A DNA stretch of 39,229 nucleotides from an uncultured Actinomycetes bacterium (GCA_903920865.1 CAIXNN010000003.1:1-39229); one strand, 5' to 3'; positions 1-8,363 are shown, counted from the first letter of the stretch. Numbers and translations are program-made. Notes: generated by a model not told the origin, from the sequence alone.

Positions 1-166
1 CTTGATTGTCACTGTCAGCTCCTAAAACTTCCAGGGCTGCCAATACTGCGGCTAAGTGGCTCACGTTGTGATACCTGCGATGGGGTTCACGGTAGCGTTC
101 CAACAGTATTTCGCTCAGACCAGAGGGCAAGTTGCCAGAAATCTCAAGCGCCTGGTGCTTACCCAT
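1..166 (-). CDS. Partial HD-superfamily metal-dependent phosphohydrolase-like protein (COG4339-like), N-terminus only
   Basis: The minus strand from the ATG at 166 is open to the window edge and gives 55 residues. They include LLERYREPHRRYHN followed by VSHL, which matches the N-terminal signature I know from the COG4339 family of predicted HD-superfamily metal-dependent phosphohydrolases (E-P-H-R-x-Y-H-N-x-x-H-L). The start is well fixed: an in-frame TAG lies three codons upstream, and TAGGTT sits exactly 6 nt before the ATG, the leaderless arrangement seen repeatedly in this window. The gene diverges from the oxidoreductase gene, with only 27 nt between the two starts. Its substrate is unknown, and the HD metal ligands beyond the first His residues lie outside the window. 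A short reading frame on the other strand starting at 56 covers this region; I treat that part as antisense to this gene. Confidence 0.75.
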   Translation of the reverse strand, partial: MGKHQALEISGNLPSGLSEILLERYREPHRRYHNVSHLAAVLAALEVLGADSDNQ

Positions 167-172
167 TTGCTC

Positions 173-178
173 AACCTA
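173..178 (-). promoter_or_regulatory. Leaderless -10 element (TAGGTT) of the HD-family gene
   Basis: TAGGTT on the minus strand is followed by 6 nt and then the ATG at 166. No Shine-Dalgarno sequence precedes that ATG. The spacing would put the transcription start on or next to the start codon. Confidence 0.6.
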
Positions 179-193
179 CTAGGAGTTGTTGTG

Positions 194-784
194 ATGATCA
201 CCATTGTTGGCGCTGGTCAAGTGGGGCGCTCGTTGGCTCAAGGGCTGGAAGTCCTGGGCAAGTCGGTGCGCTTTGCGCGTAGACAACCAGAGCTCGCCCA
301 GGAGGTCGGTCTTCAGCGTTGCGCGGTGGGCAGTGATTACGTGATCTTGTCAACTCCGTTTATGGCAACTGGCGACGTCGTTCCCCAACTTGGCCTTGAG
401 ACAGGTCAAGTTCTCATTGACGCAACAAATCCATTTGGTCGAGGCTGGCCAGCTGGTTACAACGGCGCTGACTTTGCCAGCGGGGGCGAGTTCGTTCAAT
501 TCCTTGCCCCACAGGCTCATGTCGTCAAATGCTTTAACGTCATCGGATTTGAACATATGAATAAACCTCAGTTCCCCGGTGGGAAACCCTTTATGCCAGT
601 GTGCGGCAACCAAACGCAGGCCAAGGCCCTAGCGATGAATCTTGCAACTGATTTAGGACTCGATGCGGTGGATATCGGGGATATTTCGAAGGCTGCATTG
701 TTGGAAAATATGGGGCTGCTGTGGGGAGCTCTTCGCGACGTGGAGGGTTCTAGAGACTTTGCTTTTTCACTATTGCGAAGTTAA
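194..784 (+). CDS. NAD(P)-binding oxidoreductase, F420-dependent NADP reductase-like (COG2085 type)
   Basis: A 196-residue protein starts with ITIVGAGQVGRSL, a Rossmann dinucleotide-binding loop (GxGxxG, residues 6-11), followed by a basic segment (FARRQPE) where the adenosine phosphate of NADP would sit. VILSTPF, LIDATNPF and VVKCFNVIG are typical of the family that includes F420-dependent NADP reductase and related short reductases. The reading frame extends upstream to 56, but AGGAG at 181-185 lies 8 nt before the ATG at 194 and the Rossmann fold begins immediately after it, so I chose 194; a GTG at 191 is the alternative. The part upstream of 191 is antisense to the HD gene. Whether the cofactor partner is F420 or another electron carrier cannot be read from sequence. 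Its stop overlaps the stop of the convergent gene in TTAA. Confidence 0.8.
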   Translation: MITIVGAGQVGRSLAQGLEVLGKSVRFARRQPELAQEVGLQRCAVGSDYVILSTPFMATGDVVPQLGLETGQVLIDATNPFGRGWPAGYNGADFASGGEFVQFLAPQAHVVKCFNVIGFEHMNKPQFPGGKPFMPVCGNQTQAKALAMNLATDLGLDAVDIGDISKAALLENMGLLWGALRDVEGSRDFAFSLLRS

Positions 785-1311
785 TGACCCAGCAAGGACT
801 TCAGCTCTGCAACGAAAGTCATAAACGCTACGACGATGGCAACCAGTGCGAGCTGGCGGGCGCGAGTGAGCTCGTGCGCTAAGGCAGCCAACCAGGTGAC
901 AACGGCACACAGGACAATGATTCCAAAGTCAGCGCCATGGGTGACCGAATCTATCTGGGGGCTGATTTTGTCCCCGATAACTTCACCCAGCGAAGCAGCG
1001 ATGCCGACCAGGATTAGTGGCAAGATCACGGGCAGGAATCGTAGGTAGGTCCCAAAGGGCAGCGCGTGGGGCGAGGCTAGTCGTCGGGACAGGGCGAAGG
1101 CGAAGAAGAATGCCACGGACAGTCCTAGGCAGGCTTCCCAAACAGCAACCGAAAGTGCCAAGGGCGTTGTGACGATTTTCTCGTAGCGAACACCGATGAT
1201 GACTGCCTCAATAGTGATCGCTCCGTAGAGCAAGTGTTCAACGTTGCGTGTGGTGTGTGTCCACTCAAGTATTCGTTGACCCAGTGGGGTGGCCGTTGTC
1301 AGATCAGACAT
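781..1311 (-). CDS. Unrecognised five-helix membrane protein, last gene of the XPB operon
   Basis: I do not recognise this 176-residue protein. It has about five hydrophobic segments (roughly residues 28-46, 51-75, 88-110, 126-146 and 152-172) joined by short basic or acidic loops. There is no signal peptide, and the N-terminus (MSDLTTATP) resembles that of the helicase partner (MSNLTTATD), probably by chance. Its ATG follows the XPB stop codon with no gap (TAG then ATG), so it is almost certainly translated by coupling to the helicase. The stop overlaps that of the convergent oxidoreductase gene in TTAA. A conserved family name may exist, but I cannot assign one. The operon position says nothing firm about function; a DNA-repair link would be guilt by association. 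Confidence 0.75.
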   Translation of the reverse strand: MSDLTTATPLGQRILEWTHTTRNVEHLLYGAITIEAVIIGVRYEKIVTTPLALSVAVWEACLGLSVAFFFAFALSRRLASPHALPFGTYLRFLPVILPLILVGIAASLGEVIGDKISPQIDSVTHGADFGIIVLCAVVTWLAALAHELTRARQLALVAIVVAFMTFVAELKSLLGH

Positions 1312-2964
1312 CTACTCGGCTTTCGGGCTCAAAACATCATCGGCGTCAATGATGCGGTAGGCGTAACCTTGTTCTGCAAGGAATCTTTGCCGGTGGGCGG
1401 CAAAGTCTGCATCAACGGTATCGCGAGAAACCACGGTATAAAAGCGCGCACCACGACCGTCTGCCTTGGGGCGCAAAATCCGGCCCAAACGCTGTGCTTC
1501 TTCTTGTCGAGACCCAAAGGAACCAGAAACCTGAATTGCGACGTTGGCCTCTGGCAAGTCGATCGAGAAGTTAGCAACCTTGGACACCACTAAGCAGGGT
1601 AGTTCGCCGGTTCGGAATGCTTCGTAGAGTCGCTCGCGCTCTTTCACGGGTGTGGCGCCATTGATCACCGGTGCGCCGAGTGCCTCGCTGAGATTGTCTA
1701 ACTGATCTAAATACTGACCGATGACCAATACATGATCATCTGCGTGCTGATCGACTAGTGCTTTGACGACCTTTTCCTTAAGGGCGGTGGTTGCTGCCAG
1801 TCGGTAGCGCTCTTCACGTTCAGCAGTTGCGTACACAATGCGCTCGTGCTCTGGCAGGGTTACTCGCACTTCCACACAATCGGCAGGAGCGATGTAGCCC
1901 TGAGCTTCGATGTCTTTCCACGGTGCGTCATAGCGCTTTGGGCCAATGAGCGAGAAGACATCACCCTCGCGACCATCTTCGCGGACCAAGGTCGCGGTCA
2001 AGCCAAGCCTGCGCTTGGATTGAATATCAGCCGTGAAGCGAAAGATCGGTGCTGGAAGGAGATGGACTTCGTCATACATGATCAGGCCCCAGTCGTGCTC
2101 ATCAAAAAGGTCAAGGTGCGCATACACACCATTCTTTCTGGTGGTCAGAACCTGGTAGGTGGCAATAGTTACAGGGCGAATTTCCTTTTTTGCTCCGGAG
2201 TATTCGCCGATTTCCTCTTCGGTCAACGTCGTTCGCTTGAGAAGCTCTCGACGCCATTGGTGAACCGAGACCGTGTTGGTGACAAGAATCAGGGTCGTTG
2301 CTTTGGTCATGGCCATGGCTGCAGCACCCACGATGGTCTTGCCAGCGCCACAGGGAAGTACGACTACTCCGCTACCCCCGCTAGCAAAGTTTTCGGCTGC
2401 TTCACGTTGATAATTGCGCAAGTCCCAATCGTCTTGGACAAGTTCAATGGGATGCGATTGGCCATCTACGTAACCAGCTAGGTCTTCAGCAGGCCAACCG
2501 AGTTTGAGCAAGGTTTGTTTGATTTGGCCGCGCGCACTGGGGTGAACGACGACGCTGTCCTCATCAAGTCGCATGCCCACCAGGGGTGCGATCTTCTTGG
2601 CCCGAAGGACCTCTTCAAGAACTGCACGGTCACTTGATTCAAGGACTAAGCCGTGGGCCGGGTGCTTGAGTAAGCGCAGGCGTCCGTAGCGCCCCATGGT
2701 GTCAGCAATATCGATGAGTAAGGCGTGCGGAACGGAGTATCGGGAGTACTTGAGCAAGGTGTCGATCACTTGTTCTGCATCGTGCCCCGCGGCTCGTGCA
2801 TTCCATAGTCCTAACGGAGTAATGCGATAGGTGTGGATGTGTTCTGGTGCGCGCTCGAGTTCGGCAAAGGGAGCTATGGCATGCCGGCACTCACCGGAGA
2901 GTGGATTGTCAATGTCAAGCAGCAAAGTCTTATCACTTTGGACGATCAGCGGTCCTTCGGTCAT
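1312..2964 (-). CDS. xpb: XPB/Ssl2-type DNA helicase (SF2)
   Basis: A 550-residue superfamily 2 helicase. An N-terminal domain of about 180 residues precedes the motor. Walker A is PCGAGKT (GAGKT at 206-210), motif II is DEVH (298-301), motif III and the XPB-specific RED motif lie in LTATLVRED (322-330), and motif VI is QRLGRILRP (491-499). Length and motif set match the bacterial XPB homologues of actinobacteria, which are 3'-5' DNA translocases implicated in DNA repair. The ATG lies inside the end of the upstream gene (ATGA, 4-nt overlap), which indicates translational coupling. The upstream gene is the helicase_C_3/WYL-like partner typically found beside bacterial XPB. All motor motifs are intact. 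Confidence 0.93.
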   Translation of the reverse strand: MTEGPLIVQSDKTLLLDIDNPLSGECRHAIAPFAELERAPEHIHTYRITPLGLWNARAAGHDAEQVIDTLLKYSRYSVPHALLIDIADTMGRYGRLRLLKHPAHGLVLESSDRAVLEEVLRAKKIAPLVGMRLDEDSVVVHPSARGQIKQTLLKLGWPAEDLAGYVDGQSHPIELVQDDWDLRNYQREAAENFASGGSGVVVLPCGAGKTIVGAAAMAMTKATTLILVTNTVSVHQWRRELLKRTTLTEEEIGEYSGAKKEIRPVTIATYQVLTTRKNGVYAHLDLFDEHDWGLIMYDEVHLLPAPIFRFTADIQSKRRLGLTATLVREDGREGDVFSLIGPKRYDAPWKDIEAQGYIAPADCVEVRVTLPEHERIVYATAEREERYRLAATTALKEKVVKALVDQHADDHVLVIGQYLDQLDNLSEALGAPVINGATPVKERERLYEAFRTGELPCLVVSKVANFSIDLPEANVAIQVSGSFGSRQEEAQRLGRILRPKADGRGARFYTVVSRDTVDADFAAHRQRFLAEQGYAYRIIDADDVLSPKAE

Positions 2965-5051
2965 GGCTGCACCTGCTCTGGAATTGCGGGAAGGGCTTCA
3001 ACACCAGTAATTCTGCTTACGGTGAAGGTACGCACATCACCACCGCGATGGTCGTAGGCAGTAACTTGTCCAGCGTTAACCCGCACTGGATCAATCATGT
3101 GTTCAACCGTGGTGCCATTGCTACTGGCATAACCGATCCGTAACGCCACCCCCTCTTCAATTGCTTCGCGCAATATCCCCAGTGTTTTTGACGGAGCCGA
3201 ACGCGGTGGAAGAGGTCGTGAGGGTTCGCTGCTGCTTTCAAGTGCACGTTCGGTGTTGTCTTCACCACCGCGAAGTGCTTTGACTGCCGCGGCAAGCAGT
3301 CGCTGACTTGGGGCGCCTTCGTCACGCAGGTGTGGTTGGGGGCGGTGTGCTGTTGGTTGACGTGAATTTCCCCGAGTGATAACCATTCCGCCGTCGGGGC
3401 CCTCCGCGGTGGGGGTCAAGCCGATTGCATGCAAGCGAGCAATCACACTTGCTGGTGCTGCTGAGGTGACCACAACTGATGGTGCGATACGCCGCAGATG
3501 CAAGGGTTGTGCTTCGCTAGCTGCCATGACTGAATCAAGCAGGGCCAGATCGTCGCATCGGATGTAACAGGCGGCATTGCCGATCCTGAGTTGACCATGG
3601 CGTTTGGCCAGATCGGCGATCGCATACTCCAGCGGTTGCGGAATGGGCGTGCGAGAAAGTTTGGTTAAGAAGTCAAGGATTTCGCTAGCTTCTTGACCTA
3701 AGTCAAAGGCTCGTCGCAGACTCTGCTCGCTGAAGCGGAACACCGTGGCTCCACCTGTTGACTCCACATCGGCCATCGTGGCAATTTCTTTAGCAAGTTC
3801 AGGCCTGAGTGGTCCAGGAGCAATAGCTGTCAGGTCCGGTTGCAAGATCACGTGATCCACCGGCTCTGGCAAATGTTGGCTCAGAGTTGTCACCACGATG
3901 TCGTCATCTGCTGGGACAAGATTGTTAATCAAATCAAATCCATGGGGAGCCAGTGCGCCAAGACCTGTGACACCAAGTGTTGCTGCCTCACGGGTAGTCC
4001 AGAGCACAAACTCATGTTTGCGCGGATCGACCTTTCGTGGTCGGCGCCAGTCGAGCCTTTCAATAATTGTTGAGTCGCCCACCGATGTGTTAGGTGGAAG
4101 GCTTGCAAGTTCACGAATGATGGCCAGACGAAGTTTCAAGGCGAAGCTTCGCTCCAAATCCACCGAGAGCGCGGTCAATTTATTTTCTTTTGCATCGCGT
4201 TCACCAACAAGACCTGGTACCCGGTCGTTGAGAAGCCAGGAACGAGCCAAAAGGGCCCATCGAGTGCCAACATCGCACTGTTCCCACTCGTCAAAGTTGG
4301 TAGTCGCGGTGAAAACAGAATCGCTGGCACCGTCGTTGGCAATCAATCCAGCTGCGTATGCGGTTTCAATAATCAAGGCCGCAGTATCAACGTCAACGTC
4401 GAGTTGATCAGCAGCCCGAGCCAGGTCTCTCGCGCTCAGGCCACCAGTTTTTAGGCCATTGGGAGGTTCGGTGGTCCAAAGGCGACATAGGGCTTCAGTG
4501 AGACGAACAAACTCCAGTGCATTTTGTGCGGCTGAGGTTGCAATGTGTTGTCCATCGCGCGCAACGGCATCAGCAGCCAAGCCAATGCTCGGATGAGCAA
4601 GCCCAGCGTCAACAAAATCATCAGTGTGTGCCACCAGAATGTCTCGACACCCGCGAACCATGGCGATACTCGAAGGCAATCCCCAGGTCAGCCCCAGGTC
4701 GAATAGCTGATTGAAGATTTCCTCTACTAGTTCGCTTGGGCTCTCCGGTGCTTTTTCGCGGACGGCAGTTTGCAGGTCAGCCAGGGTGATCGGATCTTCG
4801 ATGCGCGCGGCAAGGCAGGCCACCGCGATACCAAACGCGTTGAACAGATCAAGGGCTCGAGTCATAGACGGTGCACCGGTAGCCCGAGCTGCCAGAGCTC
4901 GCAGATCGGCCGGCACTGGATTGACCAAATCGGGACGATTCTTAAGTAATTGGGTTAAGGCTTGGTCATCACGTCGGCGCAGGTCGTCGGCAAGGCTGCG
5001 AGGACGAGCCTGGGTTGCCTGCGTATCGGTGGCGGTCGTGAGGTTAGACAT
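2961..5051 (-). CDS. Helicase-associated protein (helicase_C_3, WYL-like C-terminus), XPB partner
   Basis: A 696-residue protein of the actinobacterial helicase_C_3 family, normally encoded next to XPB. The N-terminal half is helical and looks like winged-helix DNA-binding modules (the LSARDLARAADQLDVDVDTA region). The middle contains the conserved block starting VILQPDLTAIAPGPL. After a polar, poorly ordered linker (about residues 570-625) the C-terminus (LREAIEEGVALRIGY ... HMIDPVRVNAGQVTAYDH) resembles a WYL-type sensor fold. It has no ATPase motifs, so it is likely a DNA-binding or regulatory partner rather than a motor. A GTG at 5057 is possible, but TAAGGT sits 7 nt before the ATG at 5051, either as a leaderless -10 or with its AAGG as a weak ribosome site, and supports 5051. 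It overlaps XPB by 4 nt. Confidence 0.85.
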   Translation of the reverse strand: MSNLTTATDTQATQARPRSLADDLRRRDDQALTQLLKNRPDLVNPVPADLRALAARATGAPSMTRALDLFNAFGIAVACLAARIEDPITLADLQTAVREKAPESPSELVEEIFNQLFDLGLTWGLPSSIAMVRGCRDILVAHTDDFVDAGLAHPSIGLAADAVARDGQHIATSAAQNALEFVRLTEALCRLWTTEPPNGLKTGGLSARDLARAADQLDVDVDTAALIIETAYAAGLIANDGASDSVFTATTNFDEWEQCDVGTRWALLARSWLLNDRVPGLVGERDAKENKLTALSVDLERSFALKLRLAIIRELASLPPNTSVGDSTIIERLDWRRPRKVDPRKHEFVLWTTREAATLGVTGLGALAPHGFDLINNLVPADDDIVVTTLSQHLPEPVDHVILQPDLTAIAPGPLRPELAKEIATMADVESTGGATVFRFSEQSLRRAFDLGQEASEILDFLTKLSRTPIPQPLEYAIADLAKRHGQLRIGNAACYIRCDDLALLDSVMAASEAQPLHLRRIAPSVVVTSAAPASVIARLHAIGLTPTAEGPDGGMVITRGNSRQPTAHRPQPHLRDEGAPSQRLLAAAVKALRGGEDNTERALESSSEPSRPLPPRSAPSKTLGILREAIEEGVALRIGYASSNGTTVEHMIDPVRVNAGQVTAYDHRGGDVRTFTVSRITGVEALPAIPEQVQP

Positions 5052-5058
5052 CCGCACT

Positions 5059-5064
5059 ACCTTA
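5059..5064 (-). promoter_or_regulatory. TAAGGT element 7 nt before the helicase-partner ATG
   Basis: TAAGGT fits TANNNT and lies 7 nt before the ATG at 5051. It could be a leaderless -10 giving the helicase genes a promoter separate from the broken upstream gene, or its AAGG could serve as a Shine-Dalgarno sequence. The two readings cannot be separated by eye. Confidence 0.4.
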
Positions 5065-5100
5065 CGCGACCGGCCCGCCCCGTGCCTAGTCGCGCTCCCG

Positions 5101-6252
5101 CTAGGGCGCTGGGCTCACCTCTTGGCTATTCCGGAGGATGTTGCCTCGCATGATTGCGCCTTGGGCCCCGGAGCCGAAGGTAATGATCGTCAGAGTCAAC
5201 AGCAGTATGACCGGGGTGTTATTGAAAACAAAAACAGCTAGCCCAATGGCTGGAATAATCCACGCTTGTTTCCAACCAGATTTGCTTGCCCACAGCGTGA
5301 TGTCAATGGCGAGAATGGACACCATCACACACATCAGGCCTAGAGCGAGGATGAGCGAAATCGTGGGGTTCAAGGTGGGGTCATGTTCTGAGATTAAAAC
5401 TTTGACCGATGCAGCTAAAAGGACCACACCAAGAAATCCTGGGAATTGGCCGTAACTAAAAAGATCCCTAGCCAGCCTGCCACCCTGCGGACCGGAGAGG
5501 GCAGTAAAAACTTCTTCTTGTTCGATTTCTTTACCCAGTGGTGCATAAAATCTCCAAAAGACGGCTGTGATGAGCGCGAAATATAAAGTCCCGAGCGTGA
5601 GGGATTGAGCACTGTCCTTTGAATCAGCGATCGCCTCACCCACGCAGAACAGCGCCGTTCCTAAGCCGATCATGAAGATCAGACCAAATCGATGGGGGAA
5701 TTGCAGCGGATTGATCCGAGCATTTGACAGTAATTGGCGCTTTCCAGCAATCACCGGCAATGCAATGGAAGTGATCAGCCCAACGAGAAAGGCTAAAAAG
5801 CACCATGGTTTGGGGAGAAAAATTGAAACGGTAGAGATGGCTGCCGCAGCACCGAATCCTTTGACGTAAAACCAGGCGAGCGGACTTGAGGTTCGTCTGG
5901 CTGCAAACACGTACATTGCGACAAGGCACTAGCGAAGGCCGGCATAACTGATAAAGAAAACGCGCAGGCGCAGCGACCAGGATGAGTCCAATGTGGTGGC
6001 CAGTGAGGTTGCAAACAAGGTGGCCACAACTAGGAGGACCGAGGTGCTGGTGTGTCTTTGTGAATAGCGGGCTGTGTAGAAAGTAAATCCAACCCATGCC
6101 CACCAAATAGGAACGGCGATAGCAAAGGTGATGAGTAGGTAGCGCAGGTTAGGCGTGTGGGCTAGCAAGTTGGAGAGGTTCGTAACCACAAGTACCAGTG
6201 CAAGATCAAAGAAGAGGCTGACGTAACTAGTCTCAGCGTCCTTGCTCTGCAT
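5101..6252 (-). pseudogene. ltrA: LtrA-like low-temperature-requirement membrane protein, interrupted by one in-frame TAG
   Basis: Two reading frames in the same minus-strand phase are separated by a single TAG at 5929-5931. The N-terminal part (107 residues from 6252) has SLFFDLALVLVVTNLSNLL and WWAWVGFTFYTARY, the LtrA signature. After the TAG the same frame runs on through CLVAMYVFAARR to the stop at 5101, giving further membrane helices and FPHRFGLIFMIGLG, which corresponds to the LtrA segment around R-x-GLF-x-I-x-LGE. Read through, the protein is about 383 residues, a usual LtrA length, with no frameshift. The amber codon falls in the conserved Y-x-x-x-R helix and is one base from CAG or TGG. 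A recent nonsense mutation, a sequencing error or suppression are the options. The start ATG at 6252 is supported by TATATT 7 nt upstream. LtrA function is poorly defined. Confidence 0.75.
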
Positions 6253-6259
6253 ACTTGTC

Positions 6260-6265
6260 AATATA
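6260..6265 (-). promoter_or_regulatory. Leaderless -10 element (TATATT) of the ltrA-like gene
   Basis: TATATT on the minus strand is followed by 7 nt and the ATG at 6252. There is no Shine-Dalgarno sequence. An in-frame TTG at 6261 overlaps this element, which argues against it as the start. Confidence 0.5.
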
Positions 6266-6352
6266 ACCCACCCAAGCAGGGTGCTTGAGTAATCTTTAGG
6301 GCCTAAACTGGGTTGATTGACCGTATGGTTTCGCCAATCACAGTGCAGGCGG

Positions 6353-6358
6353 TATTCT
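6353..6358 (+). promoter_or_regulatory. Candidate -10 (TATTCT) of the cold-shock gene
   Basis: TATTCT fits a -10 hexamer. It predicts transcription starting near 6365 and a 5' untranslated leader of about 43 nt before the ATG at 6408. I see no good -35 hexamer at the right distance. Confidence 0.45.
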
Positions 6359-6407
6359 TGAGAAGTTGATGTTGAGTTTCGTGCAGATGCGAGAGGCAGA
6401 GGGTGTT

Positions 6408-6788
6408 ATGCCAACCGGCAAGGTCAAGTGGTACGACCAAGAAAAGGGCTTCGGTTTTATTGCCAACGATGATGGTGGCGATGTCTTTCTGCATGAATCT
6501 GCGCTGCCCGCAGGGGTGAGCACCATTAAGCCTGGTACCAAATTGGAGTTTGGAGTAGCCGAAGGCCGAAGAGGAGAGCAGGCGCTCTCGGTTCGCATTC
6601 TTGACCCGTTGCCATCAGTTGCTGCTGGCTCGCGCAAAAGCCCTGATGACCTTGCGGTCATTATCGAAGACTTGATCAAACTGCTTGATGGCTTGGGCAA
6701 TGGCCTGCGTCATGGCAAGCGACCAACCTCATCCCAGGCAGGCAAGATTGCTTCCTTGCTTCGGGGCGTTGCTGACGACTTGGACTAG
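6408..6788 (+). CDS. Cold-shock-domain protein with C-terminal extension
   Basis: A 126-residue protein. Residues 1-65 form a cold-shock domain: TGKVKWYDQEKGFGFI contains RNP1 (KGFGFI, 13-18) and DVFLH (25-29) is RNP2, the two surfaces that bind single-stranded RNA or DNA. The C-terminal 60 residues form an extra, probably helical segment (DDLAVIIEDLIKLLDGLGN) as in the longer CspB-type proteins of actinobacteria rather than the 67-residue CspA type. The frame opens at 6366, but the domain begins right at the ATG at 6408, which is preceded by AGAGGG, so I chose 6408. Its stop overlaps that of mqnD in CTAG. Confidence 0.9.
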   Translation: MPTGKVKWYDQEKGFGFIANDDGGDVFLHESALPAGVSTIKPGTKLEFGVAEGRRGEQALSVRILDPLPSVAAGSRKSPDDLAVIIEDLIKLLDGLGNGLRHGKRPTSSQAGKIASLLRGVADDLD

Positions 6789-7585
6789 TTGGCTAACAGC
6801 GCATCAAACGCGGCACGTCCTTCTGGGCCAAGGTCAGCACTGAATTCATTCACGTACAGGTCAATGTGAGCTCGTTGAACATCCTCGTCCATGTCGTCTG
6901 CGTTTTCTGCAACGTAACTTCGAGATGCCTCAGGATGTTTCCACGCGTAGTTGACTGAATCAGCACACCACTGGGCCAGCGTTTGGATTCCATAGCGCTC
7001 GACGACATCATCGCGTGCCACGATCGCGCCAAGGGGAACCGGCAGACCCGTCTTTGCCTCCCACCACTGGCCCAGATCAACAATTTGGTGCAGTCCATAC
7101 CGCGGGTAGGTAAAGCGTGCTTCATGGATAACCAGGCCGGCATCGAAATCACCCTTGACAATCGCGGGCATGATGTCGCTGAAAACAACTTCGGTGACTT
7201 TACCAAAACCTTCCGGCAGATTCTCAGCCAACCATTTTCTAGCCAGTCGGTAGGCGGTGGAATTAAGTGAGGGTATTGCGAGCGAAGCACCAATCAGATC
7301 AGCAGGTGTGGTTGCCGCAGAGCGCGAAAGTAGCAACGGACCGTTGTTATGACCCACAGCGCCGCCAGCGGGAACGAGTTGGTAACCGGCCGCTTGCGCG
7401 ATCGGTAGTGCTGCTGATGAAATTTTGAGCAAGTCATAGGTTGATTCGCTAACCCACTTACTCGTCAGGTGAATGTCCGCAAAGGTCACATCGAGCTCAG
7501 GTGCTCCGCTGATAAGTCCGTGTGACCAGGCATGAAATATGAAGGTGTCATTGGGACACGGTGAGTGTGCAATTTTTAGGCTCAT
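6785..7585 (-). CDS. mqnD: 1,4-dihydroxy-6-naphthoate synthase (MqnD), futalosine menaquinone pathway
   Basis: A 266-residue protein beginning LKIAHSPCPNDTFIFHAW, the hallmark N-terminus of MqnD, which converts cyclic dehypoxanthine futalosine to 1,4-dihydroxy-6-naphthoate in the futalosine route to menaquinone. The fold is that of a periplasmic-binding-type protein, but there is no signal peptide, so it is cytoplasmic. Further typical blocks are LAIPSLNSTAYRLARKWL and GLVIHEARFTY; the His in this second block corresponds to the position reported as active in MqnD. It overlaps mqnB by 4 nt (ATGA), so the two are one translational unit. MqnA and MqnC are not in this window and should be elsewhere in the genome. 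Confidence 0.92.
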   Translation of the reverse strand: MSLKIAHSPCPNDTFIFHAWSHGLISGAPELDVTFADIHLTSKWVSESTYDLLKISSAALPIAQAAGYQLVPAGGAVGHNNGPLLLSRSAATTPADLIGASLAIPSLNSTAYRLARKWLAENLPEGFGKVTEVVFSDIMPAIVKGDFDAGLVIHEARFTYPRYGLHQIVDLGQWWEAKTGLPVPLGAIVARDDVVERYGIQTLAQWCADSVNYAWKHPEASRSYVAENADDMDEDVQRAHIDLYVNEFSADLGPEGRAAFDALLAN

Positions 7586-8301
7586 GATTGCAACAATCGA
7601 TGTGAGTCCGGCGAATTTAAGAGGGCGTAAACCGCATCGCTGAGGGCAACAAGTGCTTCATCCATGGACCATGAGCCGATATCGCGTACTCCGACTGGAT
7701 TAGAAATCGCGCGAAGTTCTAAAAATGCTTTGCCATGCGCCGTAGCTGCAACAGCGACCCCGTGGCCTTCCATCGCTTCGGCTAGAGCTTGGGGATGTCT
7801 TTGAATGAAGTCGTTCAGGCGCGCTTGGCTGGCGGTGATGGTGCTGACAGTCAAGATCATGCCAACCCGTGCATGAGTGATGGCTGCAGCTCGACGCACA
7901 AGTGTGGCGTCGCACTCGATTTCTCCACCTTCGTAACCCATTGCCGAAAGCCGAACTCTGGCTCCGGGAGATCCGGGGTCTTCGGCACCTAAATCAGCCG
8001 CCAAGATGTGATCAGCAATAACGACCTGACCGACCCCAATGCGTGGTGCAAATCCACCAGCGATGCCAGTGTTAATGACTAAATCAATGCTCGGGTCCAC
8101 GCTCAACGCGGTTGCGGTTGCCGTCGCCGCTGCTGCCTCACCAAAGCCAGCGGAAATGGCGGTAAATGACATTGCACCTGTTGCGCTACTGCTAGTGACG
8201 CAATTGGGGTAGGGGCCGATGGCAACCTTGCGAGTCGGGCCAAGCCGGCGCACGGTGGCGCGCGCTTCCTCAGGGACGGCACAGATCAATAAAACTCGCA
8301 C
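7582..8301 (-). CDS. mqnB: Futalosine hydrolase (MqnB)
   Basis: A 239-residue nucleoside-phosphorylase/hydrolase-superfamily protein. It cleaves hypoxanthine from futalosine in the menaquinone pathway. Visible signatures are LLICAVPEEARA at the N-terminus, VINTGIAGGF (residues about 80-90), and MEGHGVAVAATAHGK, the ME-x-x-x-(V/A)A block that contacts the nucleoside ribose. Coupling to mqnD supports the futalosine role over a methylthioadenosine nucleosidase. The start is GTG at 8301. TAAGTT lies exactly 6 nt before it and there is no Shine-Dalgarno sequence, so it is probably a leaderless message. It diverges from the DUF3027 gene across only 62 nt. Confidence 0.9.
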   Translation of the reverse strand: MRVLLICAVPEEARATVRRLGPTRKVAIGPYPNCVTSSSATGAMSFTAISAGFGEAAAATATATALSVDPSIDLVINTGIAGGFAPRIGVGQVVIADHILAADLGAEDPGSPGARVRLSAMGYEGGEIECDATLVRRAAAITHARVGMILTVSTITASQARLNDFIQRHPQALAEAMEGHGVAVAATAHGKAFLELRAISNPVGVRDIGSWSMDEALVALSDAVYALLNSPDSHRLLQS

Positions 8302-8307
8302 AGACCC

Positions 8308-8313
8308 AACTTA
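8308..8313 (-). promoter_or_regulatory. Leaderless -10 element (TAAGTT) of mqnB
   Basis: TAAGTT on the minus strand, then 6 nt, then the GTG start at 8301. It faces the DUF3027 promoter, so a 62-nt spacer holds two divergent leaderless promoters. Confidence 0.6.
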
Positions 8314-8351
8314 GAGCCATCCCATCGGCAGACTCGCAGGTGGCAGGCCGG

Positions 8352-8357
8352 TAGCGT
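8352..8357 (+). promoter_or_regulatory. Leaderless -10 element (TAGCGT) of the DUF3027 gene
   Basis: TAGCGT, then 6 nt, then the GTG at 8364. The AGGGG between them is too close to the GTG to act as a ribosome site. The same hexamer, with the same spacing, precedes the photolyase gene. Confidence 0.6.
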
Positions 8358-8363
8358 AGGGGC

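Noticed and set aside
6366-6407. Upstream extension of the cold-shock protein by 14 codons
   Set aside because: The cold-shock fold begins at the ATG at 6408, which has its own ribosome site. The TATTCT lies 7 nt before the TTG at 6366, so a leaderless longer form is not fully excluded.
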